Shown: piece by piece, positions 50,990 to 59,549 of the stretch
Layout of the letters: each line of letters starts with the position of its first letter
Numbering within the stretch: the first letter of the stretch is position 1
Source of the DNA: Prado023 sp963788325
GTDB taxonomy: Bacteria; Actinomycetota; Actinomycetes; S36-B12; CAIYMF01
DNA length: 64,000 nucleotides
NCBI GenBank assembly: GCA_963788325.1
Contig: CAWBGJ010000009.1
Span: 472,849 to 536,848 of the forward strand
Reading direction: 5' to 3'
The notes under the pieces: generated by a model
What the model was told of the DNA's origin: nothing
Seen by the model: the letters and a program-made list of their open reading frames with translations, nothing else
Databases searched by the model: none
Translations under genes and position numbers: made by a program

Positions 50990-51122
50990 GCTGTCCCTCC
51001 TGAGTGCTGGCCCCCAACTCTGGCACATCAGTGTCCGGCAGAGGGCACCCGGTGGACCCGACGGGACCGCGTCGGGGACCGATGGCCTGGGTGCTGGGCC
51101 AGGGACGGGGGAGGATGAGGCG

Positions 51123-53453
51123 GTGGTGGTGGGACGCGCGGACGAGGCTGCCGGGCTGGCGGGCGTGGTCGACGAGCTGGCCGCCGACGCCCGCTCGGCC
51201 GGCCTGATCCGGCTGCCCGCGCGACCCGGGCGGACCGGGGCGTGGCCGGCATGGCTGGACCCCGACGTGGCGGCGGCCTACGAGCGGCGCGGCATCAGCA
51301 CGCCCTGGGAGCACCAGGTCCAGACCGCCGAGCTGGCCTGGTCCGGGCAGCACGTGGTGATCGCCACGGGCACTGCGTCCGGCAAGTCGGCGGCGTTCGG
51401 GATGCCTGCGCTCACCGCTGCGCTGTCCGTGCCGGATCGACCCGGGGTGCGCGGGCCGTCTGTGCTCTACCTGAGTCCCACCAAGGCACTGGCCCACGAC
51501 CAGCTCGCCGGACTGCACGACCTGGGCCTGACCGGGCTGCGCGCGGCCGCAGTGGATGGGGACTCCAACGACGAGCAGCGGGGGTGGGCACGGGCGCATG
51601 CGCGCTGGATTGTCACGAACCCGGACATGCTGCACCACGCCCTCCTGCCCCGGCACGAGCTGTGGCGTGGCTTCCTGCGCAGCCTGCGCTTCGTCGTGGT
51701 GGACGAGGCCCACACCTATCGGGGCGTGTTCGGGGCCAACGTCGCGCTGGTCCTGCGTCGGCTGCGCCGGGTGGCCGCGCTGCACGGGGCCGCTCCGACG
51801 TTCCTGGCGGCCTCGGCCACGGTTGCCGACCCGGGCGCGACCGCTGCCGCGCTGCTCGGTCTCGAGGTGTCGGTGGTCGACACCGACGACAGCCAGCGCG
51901 GTGGGGTGGACATCGTCCTGTGGAACCCGGCCCGCCCCGCCGATGACCCGGAACCGGCGAGCGACCATGACGGGGCCCCGGAGTTCCGCGGGGCCCTGGT
52001 CGAGGCGGCCGAGCTGATGACCCGACTGGTGGACTCGGAGATCTCCACGCTGGCCTTCGCCCGGTCCCGACGGGCGGTGGAGATCATCGCCGGCACGGTC
52101 CGGGAGCGCGCGGTCCAGGGAGATCGGGTGAGGGGCTACCGGGGCGGCTACCTGCCCGAGGAGCGCCGAGCGCTGGAGGCCGGCCTGCGCGAGGGCCGCC
52201 TGCTGGGCCTGGCGGCCACGAACGCCCTCGAGCTGGGCATCGACATCAGCGGCCTGGATGCGGTCCTGCTGGTCGGCTGGCCGGGTACCCGGTCGAGCTT
52301 CTGGCAGCAGGTGGGCCGAGCGGGCCGTACCGGAAGGCGCGCGCTGGCCGTGCTGGTGGCCGGCGAGGACCCCCTGGACCAGTACGTGGTCAGCCATCCC
52401 GAGACCATCAGCGGCGTGCCCGTGGAGGCGACCGTGCTGGATCCGAGCAACCCGTACGTCCTGGCCGGCCACCTCTGCGCGGCCGCCGCCGAGACACCGC
52501 TGCGCGCAGCGGACCTGGCCGACTGGTTCGGTCCCGGCGCGCAGCAGCTGTGCGGTGTGCTGACCGAGCGCGGCCTGCTGCGGCGCCGGCGGGATGGCTG
52601 GTACTGGACCGACACGATGCGCGCGGCCGACCTGGTGGACCTGCGCGGAGCCGGCGGGGGTCCGGTCCGGGTGGTCGAGGACCGGACCGGCCGGCTGCTG
52701 GGGACCGTGGACCCGTCGGCCGCCCCCGCGGCCGTGCACGCGGGCGCCTTGTACGTGCACCAGGGGCAGGCCCACGAGGTCCTCGACCTCGACCTCGAGG
52801 CGCGGGTCGCCACGGCCGTGCCCACCATGACCGACCTGAGCACCCACGCCCGCAGCACCGCGGACGTGCGCCTGGACGTGCTGCGCGAGACCACGCGCTG
52901 GGGGCGCGTCGAGCTGGCCTGTGCGGAGGTCTCGGTCACCCGGCAGGTGCGTTCCTACCTGGTGCGCCGTTGGCCCTCGGGCGAGGTCCTGGCCGAACAC
53001 CCCCTGGACCTGCCGGCGATGACACTTCAGACCGTCGGCATGTACTGGTCGATCCCTGACGAGGTCGTGGCCGCCGCCGGGATCTCGCCGGCCCAGGTCC
53101 CCGGCGCGGTCCACGCCCTCGAGCACGCCAGCATCGGGCTCCTGCCCCTGCTGGCCACCTGCGATCGATGGGATCTCGGGGGCGTGTCCAGCGCCCGGCA
53201 CCCGCAGACCGGGCAGGCCATCATCGTCGTCCACGATGGCCACCCGGGCGGAGCCGGCTTCGCTGAGCGGGGCTTCCACCGGGCCCTGGAGTGGCTGAAG
53301 GCGACCACGGCCACGATCGCGGGATGCCCGTGTGCGTCGGGCTGCCCGGCATGCGTGCAATCGCCCAAGTGCGGCAATGGCAACGAGCCGCTGGACAAGG
53401 ACGCAGCCCTGCGCCTGGCCCGCATCCTGTTGGCCGAGCAGGCCGGCACCTGA
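51123..53453 (+). CDS. DEAH-box helicase with DUF1998/MZB zinc domain (helicase/secretion neighbourhood)
   Basis: This is a superfamily 2 helicase of about 776 residues. Walker A is VIATGTASGKSAAFGMPAL, motif Ia is LYLSPTKALAHDQL, motif II is FVVVDEAHTYRGVFGAN, motif III is LAASATVADP, and motif VI is WQQVGRAGRTGR, after NALELGIDISGLDAV. The C-terminus has a Cys cluster, CASGCPACVQSPKCGNG, typical of MrfA-like DUF1998 helicases that use a zinc-binding domain. Bacillus MrfA acts in mitomycin-lesion repair. The GTG at 51123 has GGAGG at suitable distance; upstream frame extensions overlap bldG antisense and are rejected. It is convergent with the Tad cluster, the linkage that gives this family its name. 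Confidence 0.88.
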   Translation: MVVGRADEAAGLAGVVDELAADARSAGLIRLPARPGRTGAWPAWLDPDVAAAYERRGISTPWEHQVQTAELAWSGQHVVIATGTASGKSAAFGMPALTAALSVPDRPGVRGPSVLYLSPTKALAHDQLAGLHDLGLTGLRAAAVDGDSNDEQRGWARAHARWIVTNPDMLHHALLPRHELWRGFLRSLRFVVVDEAHTYRGVFGANVALVLRRLRRVAALHGAAPTFLAASATVADPGATAAALLGLEVSVVDTDDSQRGGVDIVLWNPARPADDPEPASDHDGAPEFRGALVEAAELMTRLVDSEISTLAFARSRRAVEIIAGTVRERAVQGDRVRGYRGGYLPEERRALEAGLREGRLLGLAATNALELGIDISGLDAVLLVGWPGTRSSFWQQVGRAGRTGRRALAVLVAGEDPLDQYVVSHPETISGVPVEATVLDPSNPYVLAGHLCAAAAETPLRAADLADWFGPGAQQLCGVLTERGLLRRRRDGWYWTDTMRAADLVDLRGAGGGPVRVVEDRTGRLLGTVDPSAAPAAVHAGALYVHQGQAHEVLDLDLEARVATAVPTMTDLSTHARSTADVRLDVLRETTRWGRVELACAEVSVTRQVRSYLVRRWPSGEVLAEHPLDLPAMTLQTVGMYWSIPDEVVAAAGISPAQVPGAVHALEHASIGLLPLLATCDRWDLGGVSSARHPQTGQAIIVVHDGHPGGAGFAERGFHRALEWLKATTATIAGCPCASGCPACVQSPKCGNGNEPLDKDAALRLARILLAEQAGT

Positions 53454-53467
53454 CCGACGGTCGGCGA

Positions 53468-53917
53468 TCACGGGTCCTGCGCTGTCAATTCGGCGTGGGC
53501 GCGCGCCCGCAGCATCGGGGCCCCCCGGGCGAGCAGCCACCTCACAGGCCGCGGCGCCGGAGCAGCCACCGACACCCACACCTGCGCCCCACTCACCTGG
53601 CACTCGAAGAGGACGGCCCCGTTGCGCCCGGCGATCTCGCCGGCCCAGGCGCAGGCCTGTGCGGGCTGTTCGAGGGAAGCACTGGCACCGGCCAGGGCTG
53701 CGAGGTCCGCCGCACTCGCGACCGACTCCCGTGCGGCCAGGACGCTGGCCAGTACGATGCCTGCGGCCGCGAACAGGACCAGCACGACCATCCAGATCGC
53801 GACCAGCAGGCTGGCCGATCCCTTCTCGTCGCCGGTTCGAGATCGGGCGGTTGCAACGGTCGAGCACTCTGGAACCCCCGCCCCGGCTCCGGACACAGGC
53901 ACCGACTCGGGCCTCAT
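53468..53917 (-). CDS. TadE-like protein of the helicase/secretion neighbourhood
   Basis: This is a 149-residue protein. After about 30 polar residues comes GDEKGSASLLVAIWMVVLVL, one transmembrane helix with the G-S/A-A type border of TadE/Flp-like pseudopilins. The region after the helix (ARESVASAADLAALAGASAS) is the DLAALAGA motif found in TadG/TadE-like (Rv3654c-type) proteins. It is the last gene of the Tad operon, and its ATG overlaps the TadE stop. It probably helps assemble or anchor the Tad pilus. Confidence 0.8.
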   Translation of the reverse strand: MRPESVPVSGAGAGVPECSTVATARSRTGDEKGSASLLVAIWMVVLVLFAAAGIVLASVLAARESVASAADLAALAGASASLEQPAQACAWAGEIAGRNGAVLFECQVSGAQVWVSVAAPAPRPVRWLLARGAPMLRARAHAELTAQDP

Positions 53918-54297
53918 GAGTCCTCCCGAGCGCTGGTCGCCGACGCGCGGACCTCACGGCGCAGGGGCCGCAGGAACCGGACAGGTGGCGTGCGCTCCAG
54001 CCTCGCGGTGACCGTCACCGAGTCGGCATCACGCCGAATCGCTACCGTCGCCGAGGGTGCGACCCGGGTGACGGCGCTGCGCACCACGGCTGCGGACTCG
54101 CCACGGGCGCTGGCCCGGGCTCCCTCGCGGGCGGCCTGGGCAACGATGCCCTGGGTGACGCCCAGGCCCACCAGCCAGGCCAATGCGGCCACGACGAGGA
54201 CGAGGGCCGGGAGGGCCAGCGCGAGTTCCGCGCTGACCATCCCACCCTCGGACCGTGCTGCGGCTCGACACCCCCGCACGCTCCGAGCCCCGTCCAT
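53914..54297 (-). CDS. tadE: TadE-family pseudopilin
   Basis: This 127-residue TadE homologue has SEGGMVSAELALALPALVLV, in which the Gly-Met-Val border and Glu are typical of the pseudopilin processing site before the hydrophobic helix. It continues with QGIVAQAAREGARASARG, the helix after the membrane segment seen in TadE. The ATG at 54297 shares one base with the stop of the pilin-like gene (TGATG), so it is translationally coupled. A longer frame from 54336 is unnecessary. Confidence 0.85.
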   Translation of the reverse strand: MDGARSVRGCRAAARSEGGMVSAELALALPALVLVVAALAWLVGLGVTQGIVAQAAREGARASARGESAAVVRSAVTRVAPSATVAIRRDADSVTVTARLERTPPVRFLRPLRREVRASATSAREDS

Positions 54298-54476
54298 CAG
54301 AACAGGAACGAGAACGCTGCCGAGATGACCTGCCACAGCAGGTCCAGGACCTTCTCGCTCTTGAGCAGCTGGATGAGAACCCCACCCAGGCCGCAGACCG
54401 CGACCGTGCCCACCGCGTACTCAGCGGTCGACATGCCCTTCTGGTCGTCGCGGATCCTGATCGCCAACTCGTTCAT
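54297..54476 (-). CDS. Flp-type pilin-like small protein (DUF4244)
   Basis: This is a 59-residue protein. The N-terminus MNELAIRIRDDQKGMSTAEY has the pre-pilin arrangement: a charged leader, Gly-Met cleavage border, then Thr-Ala-Glu-Tyr like Flp pilins. A hydrophobic helix follows (AVGTVAVCGLGGVLIQLL) with a short C-terminal helix. It is the probable structural subunit of the Tad pilus. GGGGGAG lies 4 nt upstream of the ATG at 54476. It sits between tadC and tadE with a 123-nt gap upstream, in which I see no clear promoter. Confidence 0.85.
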   Translation of the reverse strand: MNELAIRIRDDQKGMSTAEYAVGTVAVCGLGGVLIQLLKSEKVLDLLWQVISAAFSFLF

Positions 54477-54599
54477 GATCTCCCCCGTTGTTCCCCGGTT
54501 CCCCGGAGCCAGCCACTCTGGCTGGCTGGCCCAACCCTGCCCCGGGCGCTTCGATCCCGGAACCCCTCGCACAGCGATCTGTGGACAACGCAGCGCCGC

Positions 54600-55367
54600 T
54601 CACAGTGCCGGCAGCAGGCCGCCGACGATCGGGGCGATTCCCAGCAGCGCGAACGCGGGCAGCAGGAACAGCCCCAGGGGCAGGACGGCTCGCACGGACG
54701 TGGCGCGGACCTCGGCCAGGGCAGCTGCCGCGGAATCCGCGCGCAGCTCGTCGGCAGCCTGCACGAGCACGCCGGCCAACGGAGCACCCGTGCGCGCACT
54801 GCGCGCCACCGCTCGGGCGATCCCACCGAGTCCCGGCGCGGACCCGAGGTGGGCCCAGGCCAGCGTGGTCGCCTCGCCCAGTTCGGTGCGCTGGTGCACG
54901 GCCAGGAGGGCCTTGCAGGAGGCGCCCCCCACCGCGCGGGCCACGACCGGAACGGCATGCTCGAGGGGGACGCCGGCCAACAGGGAGGCCCCCAGCAGGT
55001 CGGCGACCAACGGGGCTGAACGGGTCAGTTCCAGGCGCTCCCTGCGCACCTGCGCTGGTTCCATCCGCGCCACCGCGATGGGCACTCCCACGGCCAGCGC
55101 CACGCCCGCCACGATGCCCATGACCCCACCGAGCAGCAGCCAGGCGGCCACCGCGGCCAGCACTCCGGCACCCAGGACGCGCCCCGTGGCCGGCCCGGAA
55201 GAACGGGCCCGCGGACTGCCGGACCGACCAGCACGCCACTGCCCGGACCCGTCGCCTGGCCGCGGTCCGGGGCTGCCCGGCGGCCCCGGTGGGTCCGGGT
55301 TCGGCGTGAGGATCACGAGTGCGGCCAGCGCCGCGAACACCCCGGCCCATGCCAGGGCGGGGGTCAC
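54600..55367 (-). CDS. tadC: type II secretion F-family membrane protein (TadC-like)
   Basis: This is a 255-residue inner-membrane platform protein. There is one N-terminal helix (LAWAGVFAALAALVILT), a Pro/Gly linker, then two adjacent helices. The cytoplasmic T2SSF domain reads LVADLLGASLLAGVPLEHAV and LGGIARAVARSARTGAPLAG, and a final helix pair is LPLGLFLLPAFALLGIAPIV. The GTG start at 55367 overlaps the tadB stop as GTGA. With TadB it forms the platform on which the TadA ATPase acts. Confidence 0.85.
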   Translation of the reverse strand: MTPALAWAGVFAALAALVILTPNPDPPGPPGSPGPRPGDGSGQWRAGRSGSPRARSSGPATGRVLGAGVLAAVAAWLLLGGVMGIVAGVALAVGVPIAVARMEPAQVRRERLELTRSAPLVADLLGASLLAGVPLEHAVPVVARAVGGASCKALLAVHQRTELGEATTLAWAHLGSAPGLGGIARAVARSARTGAPLAGVLVQAADELRADSAAAALAEVRATSVRAVLPLGLFLLPAFALLGIAPIVGGLLPAL

Positions 55368-56113
55368 AGTCGACCTCGCGCGACCGACACCATCCGAGCC
55401 AGCCATGCGATGCCGGCCAGCTGCAGCCCCAACCCGGCCACCAGGATGACTCGACCCACGGCGCCGCCGAGCAGCCAGGCCACGGGCCGGGCGCCGATCC
55501 ACTGCCCGATCAGAAGACCGAAGAGCGGCAGGGCGGCGAGCAGGCGGGCTGAGGTGCGCACAGCTGCCAGCTCACTGGCCAGTTGGGCATCGGCTGCCGC
55601 GGCCGCCCGTCTGCCCGTGCCCAGCCTGGTGACCGCCACGGCCAGCCCTGCCCCCGAATGCTCGGCGACCTCCCAGCAGGCAGCCAGCCCGCGCAGCGCC
55701 TGGCTGTCCGGGGCCCGGGCCGCGGGGACCCCGGCGTCCGCTCGCAGCGCTGTGGGCACGTCCCCCCCGGTCCGGGCGGCTGCCGCGGCCTGCGGGCAGG
55801 GGTGCGGTACCAGGCCCGAGCTGGCGGCGAGCAGTGCGCTGGAGGTGGGCTGACCGGCGGACAGCTCAGCCGACAGGGCCCCCAGCAGCTCCGCGATGGG
55901 CAGCGGTGGGCCGGGGCGGATCCTTCGGCGCACCCACGCGAAAGGACCGGCCGGCGCGCCGCCCTGCGGGGGCACCCCAGGCAGCAGATCAGCGGTCGCC
56001 CGGGGACCTCGGCGCCGGACCGCGCGATCCGCTGGCCCGACCAGGAGCAAGGTCGCCGCGGCCGCCGCGAGTGCCGCCACCACCACGAGGCCCCCCTGAG
56101 CGATGCCGCTCAC
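55364..56113 (-). CDS. tadB: type II secretion F-family membrane protein (TadB-like)
   Basis: This is a 249-residue membrane protein. It has an N-terminal helix (QGGLVVVAALAAAAATLLLV), a cytoplasmic domain (IAELLGALSAELSAGQPTSS, RGLAACWEVAEHSGAGLAVA) and C-terminal helices (LLAALPLFGLLIGQ, AVGRVILVAGLGLQLAGIAW). The alternation of small-residue helices fits TadB. The GTG at 56113 overlaps the tadA stop. Upstream extension to 56404 is rejected because it lies within tadA. Confidence 0.83.
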   Translation of the reverse strand: MSGIAQGGLVVVAALAAAAATLLLVGPADRAVRRRGPRATADLLPGVPPQGGAPAGPFAWVRRRIRPGPPLPIAELLGALSAELSAGQPTSSALLAASSGLVPHPCPQAAAAARTGGDVPTALRADAGVPAARAPDSQALRGLAACWEVAEHSGAGLAVAVTRLGTGRRAAAAADAQLASELAAVRTSARLLAALPLFGLLIGQWIGARPVAWLLGGAVGRVILVAGLGLQLAGIAWLARMVSVARGRL

Positions 56114-57264
56114 GAGGGCTCCCCGATCCGGTCCACCAGCGCCGCCCGGCCCGCCGCGGGACACAAGGTGGCACCCCGGCGGATCAGTGCAGGGGTCACC
56201 ACCACTCCCTGCGGTCCCGGCTGCACCACCCCGATCCCAGCCACGACGCGCGACCCCTCGGGCGTCCGTGCGAGGTGGATGACCACCTCCAGTCCGGCAC
56301 CCACCTGCGCGTGGACCCCGGCCAGCGTCATCCCCGCGGCCAGGGCCAGCGCGACCAGTCGGTCGGGCACCGCCGCCACGCTGTTGGCGTGGACAGTCCC
56401 GCACCCGCCCTCATGACCGGTGTTCATCGCCGCGAGCATGTCCACGACCTCAGCCCCCCGGACCTCGCCGACCACCACCCGGTCCGGCCGCATCCGCAGG
56501 GCCTGACGCACCAGCAGCTGCAGTGGGATCGAGCCCTGGCCCTCAAGGTTGGCCGGCCGCGACTCCAGGCTCACCACGTGCGGGTGGTGCGGATCGAGCT
56601 CAGTGGTGTCCTCGACCACGACGATCCGTTCCCGGGGGTCGACCCGCCCCAGCAGGGCCCCGAGCACCGAGGTCTTGCCGCTGCCGGTGCCGCCGCTGAT
56701 CAAGAACGCCACCCGAGCACCGACGATCGCGGCCAGCCAGTCCGCCCCTTCTGCGTCCACAGTCCCCGCAGCCACGAGGTCGGCCAGCGTGAACCGGCGC
56801 CGGCTCGGGATCCGCAGGGAGATGGTGGTCCCCCGTGCCGACAGCGGCGGGAGGACTGCGTGCAGCCGCTGCCCACCGGGCAGTCGGGCGTCGACGTAGG
56901 GCGTGGCGTCATCCAGCCGACGCCCCACCCGGGCGGCCAGCCGGACGGCGAGCTGGCGCACGGCGGCCTCGTCGGCGAAGGCGACGGGAGCCCGGTGCAA
57001 CCCACCCCCGCGGTCGATCCACACCTCGTCGGGGGCATTGACCAGCACGTCGGTGATCGCCGGGTCCCGCACCAGCACATCCAGGGGACCGAGCCCGCTG
57101 AGCTCATCGGACACAGCCCGGGTGAGCTCGGCAAGGCCCTCCCGGCTCAGGACCAACCCGGACTCCCGGACCGCGACGCTGATGGCCTGGGCATCGGCAT
57201 GCTCGCCGCTTCGCGCCAGCCGGTCACGCACCGACGCGAGGAGGCCCGGATCCACGGTGCTCAT
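56110..57264 (-). CDS. tadA: Tad/CpaF-type secretion ATPase
   Basis: This is a 384-residue secretion NTPase that powers pilus assembly. An N-terminal domain (LGPLDVLVRDPAITDVLVNA, DEVWIDRGG) is followed by RLPGGQRLHAVLPPLSARGT. Walker A is FLISGGTGSGKTSVLGALLG, the Asp box is RIVVVEDTTEL, Walker B is RPDRVVVGEVRGAEVVDMLA, and the His box is NTGHEGGCGTVHAN. Length and order match actinobacterial CpaF homologues. The ATG overlaps the stop of the upstream cpaE-like gene (ATGA). Confidence 0.92.
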   Translation of the reverse strand: MSTVDPGLLASVRDRLARSGEHADAQAISVAVRESGLVLSREGLAELTRAVSDELSGLGPLDVLVRDPAITDVLVNAPDEVWIDRGGGLHRAPVAFADEAAVRQLAVRLAARVGRRLDDATPYVDARLPGGQRLHAVLPPLSARGTTISLRIPSRRRFTLADLVAAGTVDAEGADWLAAIVGARVAFLISGGTGSGKTSVLGALLGRVDPRERIVVVEDTTELDPHHPHVVSLESRPANLEGQGSIPLQLLVRQALRMRPDRVVVGEVRGAEVVDMLAAMNTGHEGGCGTVHANSVAAVPDRLVALALAAGMTLAGVHAQVGAGLEVVIHLARTPEGSRVVAGIGVVQPGPQGVVVTPALIRRGATLCPAAGRAALVDRIGEPS

Positions 57265-58289
57265 CGCTGGCTCGCCCAGACCTCGGCGCCCAGCCGGCGC
57301 AGCGCCCGGCCCGTGCGCCCGGACAGCAGGTCACCACAGTCGGCGAGTTCCGCCGCCCGGGACAGCCGGGGCACCTCCAGCACAGGGCCGGGGCCGAGCT
57401 GCGCGGCGACCTCCGAGACGGGCAGCCACCCGGTCGGGCGGACCAGGACGAGCATGTCGTCCACGGGCAGCTCGCAGCGGACCCGGCGCGCGGCGACCAC
57501 GCCGGCCACAGTTGCGGGCACCACCAACGCCACAGTGTCGGGCGGGGACAGGACTCCCGCCGGTACCGGGCCACGGCCCAGGTCCAGCACCGTGCGGGCG
57601 TACACAGCCCGGCCCACGGCGGTCACTGCGGCAATCCGCTCGGGGCCGGGATCCGCCAGTGCGCCGGTCAGGACCGCCACCGGGCCCACGGTCGGCAGCG
57701 CCGAGCGCAGCGATTCGGGGTCCAGGGGTGAGCGCCCGTCCGGGACCCCGGGCCAGCGCACCCCGTCGTCCTCGGCGATCCCCAGCGGGAGATCGAGGCC
57801 CGGGGATCGGGGGTCCGCGTCGACGAGCAGGCTCCTGCTCCCCGGCTCGGACCCCTCAGTGCCGGCGGCAGCAGCGCAGGCGATCGCCACCGTGCTGGCA
57901 CCGACCCCGCCCACCGCGCCCAGCACCGCGAGGACCCCGGACCTGCCGGCGGGAGCCAGCTGGCGGGCCAACCAGCCCGCACCCGCCGGGAGTTCGACGA
58001 CATGGCGTGCCGCCAGCGACTCAGCCAGCGTCTGCGCCCCGGCCACTTCCTCGGCCCGACACACCACGACCACCGACCCGACCCCGCCGTCGTGCATCAA
58101 CGGGGCCACCTGGCCGGGGTCACCCAGTCCGCGCGCCCCGGCTGCCACATCGACCAGGACGAGGTCGAGGCCGGCCATGTCAGCCCACCCCGCACCGGTG
58201 TGCAGCGCAGCGCCTGCCCGCGCCGCAGCGCCGGCGACCTCCACCGCGAGGTCCGCCCGAGCGGCCAACAATCCGATCCGTACACCCAC
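57261..58289 (-). CDS. CpaE-like/septum-site-determining (Ssd) protein
   Basis: This is a 342-residue MinD/ParA-family protein. Residues 1-110 form a receiver-like domain (GLDLVLVDVAAGARG, GSVVVVCRAEEV). The ATPase domain starts at VLAVLGAVGGVGASTVAIAC, a deviant Walker A with GGVGAST, then SLLVDADPRSPGLDLPLGI and ARTVLDLGRGP. Such proteins localise Tad pilus assembly; the mycobacterial relative Ssd has been linked to septum regulation. The GTG at 58289 is supported by AGGGGGT 6-7 nt upstream. It is the first gene of a seven-gene operon whose members mostly overlap. Confidence 0.82.
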   Translation of the reverse strand: MGVRIGLLAARADLAVEVAGAAARAGAALHTGAGWADMAGLDLVLVDVAAGARGLGDPGQVAPLMHDGGVGSVVVVCRAEEVAGAQTLAESLAARHVVELPAGAGWLARQLAPAGRSGVLAVLGAVGGVGASTVAIACAAAAGTEGSEPGSRSLLVDADPRSPGLDLPLGIAEDDGVRWPGVPDGRSPLDPESLRSALPTVGPVAVLTGALADPGPERIAAVTAVGRAVYARTVLDLGRGPVPAGVLSPPDTVALVVPATVAGVVAARRVRCELPVDDMLVLVRPTGWLPVSEVAAQLGPGPVLEVPRLSRAAELADCGDLLSGRTGRALRRLGAEVWASQR

Positions 58290-58642
58290 GACGCACCCCC
58301 TGGGATCAGGGTGCTGCACGCAGCCGCATTGGCCCAGCCCTGATGAGCGCATCTGTGGACAACGCGGACTGACGACGGACGTGAACCGGACCTCACGGCG
58401 CCCGGTCCCGGACATACGACGGCCCCCGCCGGGGGGTGCGGGGGCCGTCATTTCGTCAGCTCGGGGGGGAGGAGCCAACGGTTCGATCATTGCGAACCGA
58501 ACAGGCAAATCATGGGGCCTGCGCATCTGCGATGCAACATCCAGACGAGGTCAACTGCCACCAGCCGAGCAGGACTCCCCCAGGGCCTGCGAGCAATCGG
58601 CACAGAGCACCCGAATCCGCCTGCCCGGGCGGCACTCGCCGC
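58290..58642. other. intergenic region upstream of the Tad operon
   Basis: These 353 nt hold the presumed promoter of the Tad operon and, near the middle, a strong hairpin described separately. I find no convincing small ORF and no clear -35/-10 pair. The TGTGGACAAC at 58351-58360 resembles sequence repeated near 54577-54586 in the tadC-pilin gap, which may be chance. Confidence 0.5.
58418..58449 (-). terminator. strong hairpin downstream of the Fic-like gene
   Basis: This is a 12-bp perfect inverted repeat, GACGGCCCCCGC / GCGGGGGCCGTC, with an 8-nt loop. It lies about 190 nt after the stop of the minus-strand gene at 58643 and upstream of the Tad operon start. No T-run follows on the minus strand. 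It is a likely terminator insulating the Tad operon. Confidence 0.65.
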
Positions 58643-59428
58643 TCAGTCAGCCAGCCACGTGGCCGGCTGGCGCGCGGAGAACTCGACGGCTGCGGCGACC
58701 ATCCTGATCATCTGCGCCACCCCCTCGGGCGAGCCCTGGGCGTATCCGCGCACCGCGCGGACGTACGCGGGCCGGCCCACCGCCTTGAGCCCCAGCTCGG
58801 GCGCCCCGAGCATCCCGGGGTCGACCCCGCGCTGGGCCAGGATGAGCCGGGGGAGCGCCCGGGCCACCAGTCCGGAGCCCCAGCTGAACGGGCGCAGCGA
58901 GGCGATCTCGGCGTGCGCCACGGCAGCGACCAGCACTCCCGGTGCCGTGGAGCTGACCAGCATCCGGGACAGGTCACCCAGCCGGCCGGCCAGCACGGGG
59001 GGCTCCACCAGCTCACCGAGGCGCAGTGGGTCGTCGGCGGAGTCCCCACGCGGACGCCCGAGGTCCTCGTCGCCCACGAAACCGTGCGCAAGCACCGCGT
59101 GCATGCGCGCCAGTGCCTGCGCCGGAGCGGTGCCGATCACTGGAACGAGCTCGGGCAGCTGCGCATGCAGCCCCACCGTGCCGGCCAGCACGCGGCCGAT
59201 CGGGGAGCTGTCCAGGGCGGCACCGGTACGCAGCTCGGGAAGGCCGCACTCGGCCCCGTCGAACCAGGCATTGGCCCACGCCCCACGCAGGGCGGACTCG
59301 GCGGTCACCACGCCGAGGTCGCGCCCGACCGCCCGGTCCCAGAGCAGTTCGTCCACAGCCGCCCGGGCTGCGTCCAGTGCGGGCGCCACCCCTGGCAGGT
59401 CCAGGAGGCCGAGCAGCGGGTCGTCCAT
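58643..59428 (-). CDS. Fic/DOC-like protein with altered active site
   Basis: This is a 261-residue mostly helical protein. The motif AHAEIASLRPFSWGSGLVAR aligns with the Fic core, in which catalytic proteins read HPFxxGNGRxxR. Here the His is Arg (LRPF) and GNGR is GSGL, so AMP-transfer chemistry is unlikely unless re-invented. Upstream helices (QALARMHAVLAHGF) also fit the Fic fold. Similar proteins sit beside the Tad/ssd cluster in other actinobacteria as I recall, so the change may be family-wide. The function is unknown. It reads toward the Tad operon, separated by a strong hairpin, and diverges from nhaA. Confidence 0.65.
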   Translation of the reverse strand: MDDPLLGLLDLPGVAPALDAARAAVDELLWDRAVGRDLGVVTAESALRGAWANAWFDGAECGLPELRTGAALDSSPIGRVLAGTVGLHAQLPELVPVIGTAPAQALARMHAVLAHGFVGDEDLGRPRGDSADDPLRLGELVEPPVLAGRLGDLSRMLVSSTAPGVLVAAVAHAEIASLRPFSWGSGLVARALPRLILAQRGVDPGMLGAPELGLKAVGRPAYVRAVRGYAQGSPEGVAQMIRMVAAAVEFSARQPATWLAD

Positions 59429-59549
59429 CCTGCAAGGCTAGCCGGCCTGACTGACCCGTTCAGACGCACGCCGGAGGTCCGACGCCAGTCCGGCGAACAG
59501 GGTGACCCGGCTGCCCGTGTCCGGCTCATCTGACATGCTGGGGCCCCTC

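Noticed and set aside
50928..53957. 1009-codon minus-strand frame opposite the helicase
   Set aside because: Shadow frame: the helicase motifs on the plus strand are complete and this frame has no recognisable domains.
55834..58707. 957-codon plus-strand frame opposite the Tad operon
   Set aside because: Pro/Ser/Arg-rich shadow frame. The opposite strand carries the well-conserved tadB, tadA and cpaE-like genes with overlapping starts and stops.
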